A stretch of 64,000 bases of DNA from Butyrivibrio sp. (GTDB lineage: Bacteria > Bacillota > Clostridia > Lachnospirales > Lachnospiraceae), in NCBI GenBank assembly GCA_015056575.1, contig SVGA01000004.1:1-64000 (forward strand), read 5' to 3'. Each line of letters starts with the position of its first letter. Positions within the stretch are counted from its first letter, which is position 1. Positions 52,761 to 60,671 of the stretch are shown in pieces. A program made the translations under genes and the position numbers. Under the pieces are notes generated by a model, which was given only the letters and a program-made list of their open reading frames with translations, was not told the DNA's origin and did not search any database.

Positions 52761-53810
52761 ATGGAAAGAGAAGATAAGATAAAAATAGCGATCACAGCAG
52801 GAATTGCTGCGGTCATTCTTTTGATATTGGTACTGGTCCTGGCTCTGTCAGGCGGTAGTAACAGCGATGAGGACAAGCTTGCTGAGAACATAGCGGGATA
52901 TGCAGAAAACGGCGCACAAGATCCGGACAAAAAGACAGATCCTTCAGCTACTGCATCTTTGGAAGCTTCCACTGAAGTCAAAGCGGCTTCGGAAGGCTCC
53001 ACAGAAGGCAATGCCTCTTCATTGGCTGCAACCGATGAACCGGTATCGGAATATCTTGATGTGGCTAAGAATTCCGTTTCAGGAAACAGCTTCTATGCCA
53101 CAAATCACGCTGTACTTAAGAATATATACAAGGGCGTTCAGTATAATGTTTATGAACAACTCAAGGAGCTTTCCGGATATTGGTCTGAAGGCAATATGGA
53201 GGCTGTAAGAGACCTTGTCCATCTGGAGCGCTTTGAGGCCATGTCTTACTCACTTGAGGGCAGTAACAGCTTCTACTATTACGGCGAAATGGACAGCGAA
53301 AGCCTTCCTAACGGAACCGGTCTTGCTGTTTATGCCAACGATCAGTATTATTACGGACAGTGGGTAAACGGTGTCAGAAGCGGTGACGGAACCTGGTTTT
53401 CTTTTTACCCGGGCTACAGCAACTATGTTGTGACTGAGCATATGTACTCAGGTCAATGGTCCATGGATAAGCCCGGCGGCAAAGGTCAGGAACACTATGA
53501 CTACAATCCCGGGCATATGAACAGCATGGACATTTATCTTCAGAATATCATCGGTGTATTCAGCGACGGACTGTATAACGGAAACATGTACGTTATAACT
53601 GTTGACAACAACGGCACTACAACGGAGTGGGACGGAATCTGCAGCAAAGGGAACTGGCAGGCTGTTCGTAATGCCAATAAGGACGATAAAGGCAGGATTC
53701 CGGTTCTTTCAAGCAGACTCAATCAGGACAATCATATTTACATGACCGAGGATGGCGCCGGGGGTAACGGCGTTTCCGGTATTATTTCCGGCGGAAGCAA
53801 AATAAACTGA
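52761..53810 (+). CDS. Membrane-anchored MORN-repeat-like protein
   Basis: The 349 residues have a short cytoplasmic N-terminus, one membrane helix (about 10-30, IAITAGIAAVILLILVLVLA), a Ser/Thr/Ala/Glu-rich linker to about residue 100, and an external domain. The latter holds two MORN-like motifs (YYYGQWVNGVRSGDGTW and YSGQWSMDKPGGKGQ). MORN repeats can bind lipids or enclose peptides, but function here is unknown. GGAGG lies 6 bp before the ATG, behind a perfect -10. rlmH starts 13 bp after its stop. Confidence 0.8.
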   Translation: MEREDKIKIAITAGIAAVILLILVLVLALSGGSNSDEDKLAENIAGYAENGAQDPDKKTDPSATASLEASTEVKAASEGSTEGNASSLAATDEPVSEYLDVAKNSVSGNSFYATNHAVLKNIYKGVQYNVYEQLKELSGYWSEGNMEAVRDLVHLERFEAMSYSLEGSNSFYYYGEMDSESLPNGTGLAVYANDQYYYGQWVNGVRSGDGTWFSFYPGYSNYVVTEHMYSGQWSMDKPGGKGQEHYDYNPGHMNSMDIYLQNIIGVFSDGLYNGNMYVITVDNNGTTTEWDGICSKGNWQAVRNANKDDKGRIPVLSSRLNQDNHIYMTEDGAGGNGVSGIISGGSKIN

Positions 53811-53823
53811 TTAGGAGTATGGT

Positions 53824-54306
53824 GTGACCAGGATCAGTATTATATGTGTTGGTAAAATTAAAGAGAAATATTGGAATGATGCCATAGCTGAATATTCCAA
53901 GAGGCTTTCAAGATACTGCAGGCTTGACATAATCGAGGTTTCCGATGAGAAGACTCCCGACAATGCTTCGTTGGCTATTGAAGATCAGATCAAGAAGAAA
54001 GAGGCCGACAGGATCCTTAAGTATATGGAAGACGGCGCTGCAATATGCGCACTTGCTATAGAGGGCAAAAGATATAACTCTGAAGGCTTTTCGGAATTTA
54101 TTGAGAATCTTGGCGTTCAGGGGGCAAGCCATATTCAGTTTGTTATCGGAGGGTCGCTGGGACTTCATGAGTCGGTCTTAAAAAATGCTCAGTACAAGAT
54201 AAGCTTTTCGGACATGACTTTCCCTCATCAGATGATGAGAGTCATACTTCTTGAGCAGATCTACAGAGGATACCGGATCATGTCCGGTGAACCATATCAT
54301 AAATAA
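53824..54306 (+). CDS. rlmH: 23S rRNA (pseudouridine-1915 N3) methyltransferase RlmH
   Basis: The 160-residue SPOUT methyltransferase modifies helix 69 of 23S rRNA. Signatures are ICVGKIKEKYWNDAIAEY, FVIGGSLGLHESVL (SAM-binding knot) and DMTFPHQMMRVILLEQIYRG. It uses a GTG start with TAGGAG upstream. It lies ahead of the phoH cluster. Confidence 0.95.
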   Translation: MTRISIICVGKIKEKYWNDAIAEYSKRLSRYCRLDIIEVSDEKTPDNASLAIEDQIKKKEADRILKYMEDGAAICALAIEGKRYNSEGFSEFIENLGVQGASHIQFVIGGSLGLHESVLKNAQYKISFSDMTFPHQMMRVILLEQIYRGYRIMSGEPYHK

Positions 54307-54323
54307 AGAACGGGGATTTTTGA

Positions 54324-55379
54324 ATGAGTGAGATAACAGAGCTTACGCTATCTCTGTCCGCGGAGGATCAGAAGAATATCTTCGGCGGCAATGACAGTTA
54401 TATTCGCAAGATTGAAAAGAGCTTTCGGGTGGAGATAATCGACAGAAACGGGCAGCTCCATATCATCGGAAGCAGAGATGATGCGGATAATGCCGCAAGC
54501 ATTTTAAGAGAGCTGGTGCAGCTTTCAAGACGCGGCTCCATGATAGAAGAACAGAACGTTGACTATGCCATTTTTCTGAAGAAGGAAAACACAGAAAAGC
54601 CTGCTTCCCTAAGGGAGAAGCAAAATGACAACATTCTGGTTGATATTGACACAGATGTGATCTGCCATACCATTTCCGGCAAGCCCATTAAGCCAAAGAC
54701 CATGGGGCAAAAGAAATATATCGATGCTATACGCAACAGCATGATCGTGTTCGGCCTCGGACCTGCGGGAACAGGTAAGACATATCTTGCCATGGCTATG
54801 GCGATAACAGCTTTCCAGAGAGAGGAAGTCAGCAGGATCATTCTCACAAGACCTGCCATAGAAGCGGGAGAGAAGCTGGGCTTTTTGCCCGGTGATCTTC
54901 AGAGCAAGGTTGACCCTTATCTAAGGCCTCTTTACGATGCGCTTTATCAGATAATGGGCACAGAGAACTTTATCAAGAACATGGAAAAGGGACTTATAGA
55001 GGTTGCTCCCCTTGCCTATATGAGAGGAAGGACCCTTGATAATGCCTTTATCATTCTGGATGAGGCCCAGAATACCACTCCGGCTCAGATGAAGATGTTT
55101 CTGACAAGAGTCGGATTCGGCTCCAAGGTCATCATCACAGGTGATGCCACTCAGAAGGACCTGGCTCCTGATGTTAAATCCGGACTTGATGTAGCTAAAG
55201 CGGTTCTGAAGGATATTGATGAGATCCGTTTTATCAATCTTACCAGTGCGGATGTGGTAAGACATCCTCTGGTACAGAAGATCGTTAAGGCCTATGAGGA
55301 CTTTGAGAAGAAGTCTGTGAATAAGCAAAGCAGAAAATCGATACAAAAACTGGAGAGACGTTCCGGAAATGGAAAATGA
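54324..55379 (+). CDS. PhoH-like ATPase
   Basis: The 351-residue protein has an N-terminal KH-like region (about 10-90) and the PhoH ATPase domain with Walker A GLGPAGTGKTYLAMAMA, ILTRPAIEAGEKLGFLPGDL, and Walker B FIILDEAQNTTPAQMKMFLT. PhoH proteins are linked to RNA metabolism. The phoH / 7TM-HD / ybeY order is conserved in Firmicutes and is present here. GGGGA precedes the ATG. Its stop overlaps the next start by 11 bp. Confidence 0.94.
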   Translation: MSEITELTLSLSAEDQKNIFGGNDSYIRKIEKSFRVEIIDRNGQLHIIGSRDDADNAASILRELVQLSRRGSMIEEQNVDYAIFLKKENTEKPASLREKQNDNILVDIDTDVICHTISGKPIKPKTMGQKKYIDAIRNSMIVFGLGPAGTGKTYLAMAMAITAFQREEVSRIILTRPAIEAGEKLGFLPGDLQSKVDPYLRPLYDALYQIMGTENFIKNMEKGLIEVAPLAYMRGRTLDNAFIILDEAQNTTPAQMKMFLTRVGFGSKVIITGDATQKDLAPDVKSGLDVAKAVLKDIDEIRFINLTSADVVRHPLVQKIVKAYEDFEKKSVNKQSRKSIQKLERRSGNGK

Positions 55380-56580
55380 GAAATCTTCCCTTAAGATAAT
55401 AAAAATGTTATATGGGGTGATGTTTGCGCTTACCGGGGCATTTGTCTTTGGAATGTCTTTTGTAATGGGCAAGAGCTATGAAGCAATCCTTCGAAATACC
55501 GTTGTTTCGCTGATAATTGCCGGCACCGTTGTTTTCATGCTGCTTGATGCCATATCCAGAGGCAAAGAAGCCATGTCCTATGACAACTCCTATCGCAAGA
55601 ACAGATTTGTCGTAGTTTACATCGCTATGATCATTCTTTCGTGTCTCCTTTCCCTGGTTCCCAGTGCCTTCTGGCCCTACATGTCGCTGTTTGTGATACT
55701 GGCTCTTTTCTCAAACACGGAGATTGGGCTGGTTTCAGGGATCGGTTTTGTGATCATCACCGTTATGCTTGAGGAGAACGGCGATGTCGGTGAGCTGTTC
55801 ATGTATGTTATTGCCGGAGTTGTGGCAATAGCTCTTTTCAGGGATCTTAAGGAGAATACATCCATCGGGTTTCCGGTGTTCATATCTCTTTTGATGCAGG
55901 CAGTGCTTCTGATGGCTTTCAATGTTATGTTTCAGAACAGAACTTTTTCCGTCAATATTCTTATCCTGCCCATACTGAACCTGATGCTGAATCTGATAAT
56001 ACTGCTGGTGTTCCTGAACATGTTTGGGGTTTATGTTATACGAAAATCCAACGACGTGTACATGGATATCAACGACGCCGAATATCCGCTTCTTGTAAGT
56101 CTCAAGGAAAAAGACAAGGACGAATACTTCAGGGCTATCCATACCGCTTATCTTGCTGAGCGGATAGCCATGGGGCTTGGCTACAATGCAAGGGCCATCA
56201 AGACCTGCTCCTATTATCACAGGATAGGTATTCTTGACGGAAGTCTTAAATGGTCCGATATGGAGCACTACTATCTGGAGAATAATTTTCCGGAGGAAGC
56301 TGTGGAGTTTCTTCACGAATATCTGGAACCCGCCAAGGGCAAGGCAAAGAGCAAAGAGGCTCTGGCTGTGCAACTTTCGGAAACGGTTATCGCTTCCATA
56401 ATGTATCTGGTTCGCCGGAATAAGGAAGTGAAGATAGATTACGATAAGCTTATTGACGATCTGTTTGATAAGAAGGAGAAGGACGGGGAACTCAAAAACT
56501 TTGACATTACCTTCTACGAATATGATCAGATGAGAAAAATTCTTAAGAAAGAGAAACTGTACTATGACTTTTTACGTTGA
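55369..56580 (+). CDS. Degenerate 7TM-HD (PgpH/YqfF-like) membrane protein
   Basis: The gene stands where PgpH, a c-di-AMP phosphodiesterase, normally occurs between phoH and ybeY. The 403 residues hold seven or so membrane helices (about 10-225) followed by an HD-like domain (about 240-400). The HD motif, usually HDIGK, reads HRIGI (in YYHRIGILD), so the metal-binding Asp and the Lys are lost. The large N-terminal extracellular 7TMR-HDED domain of PgpH (which makes those proteins ~700 residues) is also missing. It overlaps both neighbours (11 and 17 bp), so it is transcribed with them. Probably a catalytically dead regulator or scaffold; c-di-AMP hydrolysis is not expected. Confidence 0.8.
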   Translation: MENEKSSLKIIKMLYGVMFALTGAFVFGMSFVMGKSYEAILRNTVVSLIIAGTVVFMLLDAISRGKEAMSYDNSYRKNRFVVVYIAMIILSCLLSLVPSAFWPYMSLFVILALFSNTEIGLVSGIGFVIITVMLEENGDVGELFMYVIAGVVAIALFRDLKENTSIGFPVFISLLMQAVLLMAFNVMFQNRTFSVNILILPILNLMLNLIILLVFLNMFGVYVIRKSNDVYMDINDAEYPLLVSLKEKDKDEYFRAIHTAYLAERIAMGLGYNARAIKTCSYYHRIGILDGSLKWSDMEHYYLENNFPEEAVEFLHEYLEPAKGKAKSKEALAVQLSETVIASIMYLVRRNKEVKIDYDKLIDDLFDKKEKDGELKNFDITFYEYDQMRKILKKEKLYYDFLR

Positions 56581-57067
56581 GAATGAGGTCGATGCAAAAT
56601 TTGATTTTGATATAGAGCAGCTCTGCATTCTTGTTGGTGATGAGGTGATGAGAACCGAGGGATGCACTGAGGATATTGAGGTGTCCCTTATCATAACCGA
56701 CGATGAGGGAATAAGGCAGATGAACAGTGAATTTCGTCAGATAGATAAGCCTACTGACGTATTGTCTTTTCCCAATGTCAGCTATGAGACCCCGGGTGAT
56801 TTCTCGGTTATGAAAGGGGCTCAGAGGGTGGATCTTTTGGATCCCGACACTGACAGGATCATGTTTGGCGATATAGTGATCAATGAGAACAGAGTAAGAA
56901 GCCAGGCAGCTGAATACGGCCACAGCGAAAAGAGGGAATTTGCATTTCTTTTGGCCCACAGTCTTCTGCATCTTTGCGGATATGATCACATGGAACCGGA
57001 GGAGGCCAAGGTCATGGAGGATAAGCAGGACAGTGTCCTGAATGCACTTGGTATAACAAGGAACTGA
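56564..57067 (+). CDS. ybeY: Endoribonuclease YbeY, 16S rRNA maturation factor
   Basis: The 167 residues include DKPTDVLSFPNVSYE, GDIVINENRVRSQA and the zinc motif AHSLLHLCGYDHME (HxxxHxxxxxH). A Ser replaces the usual Gly after the first His, which is tolerated. It overlaps the upstream HD-like gene by 17 bp and starts at an ATG behind AAAGAG. A flippase gene follows after 38 bp. Confidence 0.94.
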   Translation: MTFYVENEVDAKFDFDIEQLCILVGDEVMRTEGCTEDIEVSLIITDDEGIRQMNSEFRQIDKPTDVLSFPNVSYETPGDFSVMKGAQRVDLLDPDTDRIMFGDIVINENRVRSQAAEYGHSEKREFAFLLAHSLLHLCGYDHMEPEEAKVMEDKQDSVLNALGITRN

Positions 57068-57105
57068 ATTTGTTTGGGGAATTTTAAAAATGGGGAGAGC
57101 GTCGA

Positions 57106-58746
57106 ATGAAGACGTATACAGAAAGTAACAGGATAAGGCCGCATATTCTTACGGCTTCCGTATATTGGGCGATCGCGTTGTTGATGATCTTTTGTATCAT
57201 TGCACACAGGATTTACGGAGACAAAGGTTCATACTTTACTGCGGGAGCCTTTGGATTCTTTGGATTTTTCTATACAGGACTGGTGCTCGCCTGCCAGAAG
57301 GCGGTGTATATCATGGTTAGGCTAAGAGCAAGGAGATCACAATACCTTAATGCCGAAGCCAACATGTACAGGTCACTGAAAATATTCGGGGCAGTGGGAG
57401 TGGCCCTTGGACTTTTGCTGGCAGCACTAAGCTACAGGATTGCCGGATTTCTTTTTCATGGGGAAAGAGGCTTCTTCCAGCTGATAATCGTTGCAGTTTG
57501 CGGAGCGCTGATGGGAGTGCAGGGTGTCCTTCGTGGATACCTTCAGGGAATCGGATATACGAAGCCTATACTGATCGCAGACCTTCTCGTTGCACTTGTT
57601 TCCGGAATTGCAGGAACGGTGGCCACGGTATTTCTTTATAACTACGGGCTTAAGGTTAATGATCTGTTTCATGTGGATGAATACAGTGCAGTATACGGAT
57701 CTGTGGGAGTTATGCTGGGACTTCTGGCGGGAACTCTTACGGGACTTATACAGACTTTGATCAGTTATTATCTCAGGAAAGCCGAGATTAAGGACGTTGT
57801 TAAAAGCGGCGCTCCAAGGTACCTTGATAATAAGAATGATGTTATCGCCGGTGTCAGGGTCATCCTGCTCTTATATGTTACCCCTGCGGCGGCTCTTATT
57901 GTGGATGAGATCTATTTTGTACTTCATTCGGTGAGAGTTCATCCCGATGGTGATTTCATGTCGAATTTCGGAAGCTATTTCGGAAGGGGAATTTGCCTTG
58001 TGGGATTCTTTACGGTGCTTTGCTGCATCCCTTTTATCAAGTCTTGGAACAGGGTAATGGCAAGGGTTGAGAGAGATGAGTACGAGGGTGCCAGGGAGAG
58101 GCTAAAGAGGCTGATCCGTTTCTCCGGCATGCTGGTTATCCCGGTTGGCATATTTATACTTGCGATTCCGGAGACGCTGCAGATCACGATCTATGGTAAG
58201 AGCAATGAGCTGGCTAATTCCTTCACCATGATAAACGGTGCTCTCGTGATCGTTTGCGCTGTAGGAATGTTCTTTTCCTGGTTTCTGAATCATATGGGCA
58301 GATCCATTCTGATACTTCTCAATGTGGGAGTGGGATGGGGAGTTCACGCCATTGGGCTTTTCGCGTTTGTGACGCTTCTTGATCTTGGAATCTATGGAAT
58401 ACAGCTGGCAACGCTTCTGGCGCTGGTGATATATGACCTTACCTGTACGATCATCACCTTTAAGATGCTAAGGCTTAAGATCGCAACCCTTAAGGTGTGG
58501 ACGAAGTCGCTTCTTTCTTCGGCAGCCGCCGGGTTTGTGATATTTCTTTTGAATATGTTTCTGAACAATCTTATAGGAGAGGTGTTGACATTTCTTCTGT
58601 GCGTGATGGTGTTCTATGTGATTTATATGCTGCTTATGATCGTGACCGGCGGGATCAGAAAGCATGAGCTTGGATCCATTCCGTTTGACGGTCTGTTTAA
58701 GGGCTTTGCAGCTATAGTGCAGCCTTCAAGATTAGATGAGGAGTAA
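57106..58746 (+). CDS. Polysaccharide/lipid flippase of the MOP superfamily (MurJ/SpoVB-like)
   Basis: The 546-residue protein has about 12-14 hydrophobic segments and the MOP-type motif RGYLQGIGYTKPILIADLL near residue 140. It probably flips a lipid-linked sugar across the membrane for cell-wall or capsule synthesis. It is closer to the SpoVB group than to MATE drug exporters, judged by eye. GGGGAGAG precedes the ATG. It is coupled to the next gene: its TAA is followed directly by ATG. The substrate is unknown. Confidence 0.86.
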   Translation: MKTYTESNRIRPHILTASVYWAIALLMIFCIIAHRIYGDKGSYFTAGAFGFFGFFYTGLVLACQKAVYIMVRLRARRSQYLNAEANMYRSLKIFGAVGVALGLLLAALSYRIAGFLFHGERGFFQLIIVAVCGALMGVQGVLRGYLQGIGYTKPILIADLLVALVSGIAGTVATVFLYNYGLKVNDLFHVDEYSAVYGSVGVMLGLLAGTLTGLIQTLISYYLRKAEIKDVVKSGAPRYLDNKNDVIAGVRVILLLYVTPAAALIVDEIYFVLHSVRVHPDGDFMSNFGSYFGRGICLVGFFTVLCCIPFIKSWNRVMARVERDEYEGARERLKRLIRFSGMLVIPVGIFILAIPETLQITIYGKSNELANSFTMINGALVIVCAVGMFFSWFLNHMGRSILILLNVGVGWGVHAIGLFAFVTLLDLGIYGIQLATLLALVIYDLTCTIITFKMLRLKIATLKVWTKSLLSSAAAGFVIFLLNMFLNNLIGEVLTFLLCVMVFYVIYMLLMIVTGGIRKHELGSIPFDGLFKGFAAIVQPSRLDEE

Positions 58747-60093
58747 ATGGCTAAGAAGATTATAATTGCCGGCGGAGGCGCTTCGGGAATGTGTGCCGCA
58801 ATCTATGCGGCCCGCAACGGCGCTGATGTCACAATAATTGAAAAGAATAACGTCCTTGGTAAGAAGCTCTCAATGACGGGAAACGGCAGATGTAACCTGA
58901 CAAATCTCGACATGAGGGAGGACTGTTTTAATGCTGCTGCAAGAACCAGAATGAAAAGCTGGCTTGCAGCTTTTGGCGCTACAGAGGTAATAAGATTTTT
59001 CAGATCCCTTGGAGTGGTTGTAAGAAATGAGGATGGTTATATTTATCCGGCGTCCGGCCAGGCTACTACTGTTGTCACAGCTCTTGGCAACGAGATCCGA
59101 AGACTCGGTGTTGAGGTGGTGTTCGAACAGCAGGTTAAGAGGATTGAGGTGAATACCGGTGGAGGGATTAGCGGCGGAGCTGATGGCGGCAATGGCGCGG
59201 ACTATGGCGGTGGAGCTGATGCCGGCAATGACGCGGACTATGGCGGCGGAGCTGATGACGGCAATGGCACAGGATATGGTGGACACAGTTATGTGGTTGT
59301 TACTGACAAGGGCAGGTTTTATGGCGACGCTGTTATTATGGCTACCGGGTCACTATCGGGACCAAAGACAACTATGTCTACCGGGGATGGTTACTATATC
59401 TGTAGGCAGCTTGGTATGAGCATCAAGGATACTTTCCCGGCACTTGTGGGATTTAAGTGCGAACGCGGAGACGGACTTCCCGCAGCAGGAGTGCGGAGCA
59501 TGGCCAATGTTTCTTTTTACCTGGGGACAGAGGAACTTGCTCGTGAATACGGTGAAGTTCAGATAACCCCTGAGGGTATTTCGGGAATTCCTGTTATGCA
59601 GGCATCCCGAGATATTATCCGCCTTGTAAGTGAGAAGAAGCCTGTTTATGCCGAGGTAGATTTCTTTCCTGATCATGATGAGAAAGCCTTTGAGGAACTC
59701 AAGCAGGATATGATGAGATTCCTTGACAAGAGGACTCTTGGAGAATTCCTCCAGGGCTTTGGAAACAGCAATATAAATGAACTGGTATTGTCACGCATGA
59801 AGCTTGGCAAGAGTATGAAGATGAAAAATATCTCACCTTCCATGGCTGAGTGTATCCTTGACAGCTATCGAAAGCTCAGATTCAGTATCATTGACTGCAA
59901 TGGCTATCAGGCATCCCAAGTGACAACAGGCGGCGTTAGTCTCGGTGATCTTGGCGATCACTTTGCTTATGTGAATGATGAGGGCATCTATTGCATCGGC
60001 GAGCTTGTGGATGTGGACGGCAGATGCGGTGGCTACAACCTGCAGTGGGCTTTTATGAGCGGCAGCATCGCCGGCACCGCGGCATCGATGTAG
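58747..60093 (+). CDS. BaiN/HI0933-family FAD-dependent oxidoreductase with a tandem Gly/Asp insert
   Basis: The 448 residues have the FAD signatures KKIIIAGGGASGMCAAIYAA, NVLGKKLSMTGNGRCNLTN and, near the C-terminus, TTGGVSLGDLGD and IGELVDVDGRCGGYNLQWAF, all typical of the BaiN/YtfN-like group. GAGGAG lies 3 bp before the ATG. Between strands near residue 140 sits a 12-residue repeat, (GGADxGNxxxYG)x3, which ordinary family members lack. Physiological substrate unknown. The gene is followed by a hairpin terminator. Confidence 0.88.
   Translation: MAKKIIIAGGGASGMCAAIYAARNGADVTIIEKNNVLGKKLSMTGNGRCNLTNLDMREDCFNAAARTRMKSWLAAFGATEVIRFFRSLGVVVRNEDGYIYPASGQATTVVTALGNEIRRLGVEVVFEQQVKRIEVNTGGGISGGADGGNGADYGGGADAGNDADYGGGADDGNGTGYGGHSYVVVTDKGRFYGDAVIMATGSLSGPKTTMSTGDGYYICRQLGMSIKDTFPALVGFKCERGDGLPAAGVRSMANVSFYLGTEELAREYGEVQITPEGISGIPVMQASRDIIRLVSEKKPVYAEVDFFPDHDEKAFEELKQDMMRFLDKRTLGEFLQGFGNSNINELVLSRMKLGKSMKMKNISPSMAECILDSYRKLRFSIIDCNGYQASQVTTGGVSLGDLGDHFAYVNDEGIYCIGELVDVDGRCGGYNLQWAFMSGSIAGTAASM
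59173..59280 (+). repeat. Three 36-bp in-frame tandem repeats
   Basis: Three 36-bp units (59173-59208, 59209-59244, 59245-59280) each encode GGADxGNxxxYG. The unit length is a multiple of three. Confidence 0.9.
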
Positions 60094-60120
60094 AGGCTGG
60101 GCAAGTCTGCGACGAAGGCT

Positions 60121-60174
60121 TTTTGGAAATATTTACAAGGAATATCATGATTATTTCCAAAACAGACCTTTTTT
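60121..60174 (+). terminator. Terminator of the flavoprotein gene
   Basis: TTTTGGAAATA (60121-60131) pairs with TATTTCCAAAA (60152-60162). A GTCTG/CAGAC pair (60105-60109 / 60163-60167) extends it, and CTTTTTT follows. Confidence 0.6.
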
Positions 60175-60431
60175 AGCTTTAGAGGGTTTCGGATTGGAAA
60201 AAAAGAAAGGCTTTTAAATCTATTTTTCCAAAATTTCCATATTTTTGGAAAAAGTCTGATGGATGCTACACAGAAGGATGTTCACGCCTGCGGCAATTGC
60301 AATATGGAGTAGTTCGCCATAAAGTACATCCAACTAATAAGGTACATCCAACTAATTCGCTGACCTAAAGTGAAAACTACGTGTCTCAGCTATAGGTAGT
60401 ACTTTAATTTAAAAAATAATCTTCCCAAACT

Positions 60432-60595
60432 AAAAAATAGTAACACACCTCCTATAAAGAGAGTTTGGTATTACTTTTTAGGAGAAAAAAGGGCTATTTT
60501 GAGCCAAATTGTAATAACAAAGGCTATATAGCCATGATTGGTATTATTTTTGTAGTAACAAACAGCCGATAATTAAGGGTGTGTTATTATTTTTT
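60432..60595. mobile_element. MITE-like 164-bp element
   Basis: Terminal inverted repeats AAAAAATAGTAACACACC (60432-60449) and GGTGTGTTATTATTTTTT (60578-60595) differ at one base. No transposase and no obvious target duplication. It could equally be a regulatory stem-loop region. Confidence 0.45.
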
Positions 60596-60607
60596 GAATT
60601 TTTCGAA

Positions 60608-60668
60608 CAAAGAACAAGATATCAAAGAAAAAGATATCAAAGAACAAGTCATCAAAGAACAAGGATAT
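60608..60668 (+). repeat. Four 15-bp tandem repeats just upstream of a start codon
   Basis: CAAAGAACAAGATAT, CAAAGAAAAAGATAT, CAAAGAACAAGTCAT and CAAAGAACAAGGATAT follow each other. The last copy provides the AAGGA ribosome site of the gene starting at 60672. Confidence 0.85.
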
Positions 60669-60671
60669 CAC

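Larger units (their letters stand above)
60175..60671. other. Repeat-rich intergenic region of about 500 bp
   Basis: No gene seen. It holds a second TTGGAAA/TTTCCAA hairpin (60223-60253), a direct repeat of GTACATCCAACTAAT (60324-60338 and 60342-60356), a MITE-like element (60432-60595) and four 15-bp tandem repeats (60608-60668). The region is A+T-rich. Confidence 0.65.
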
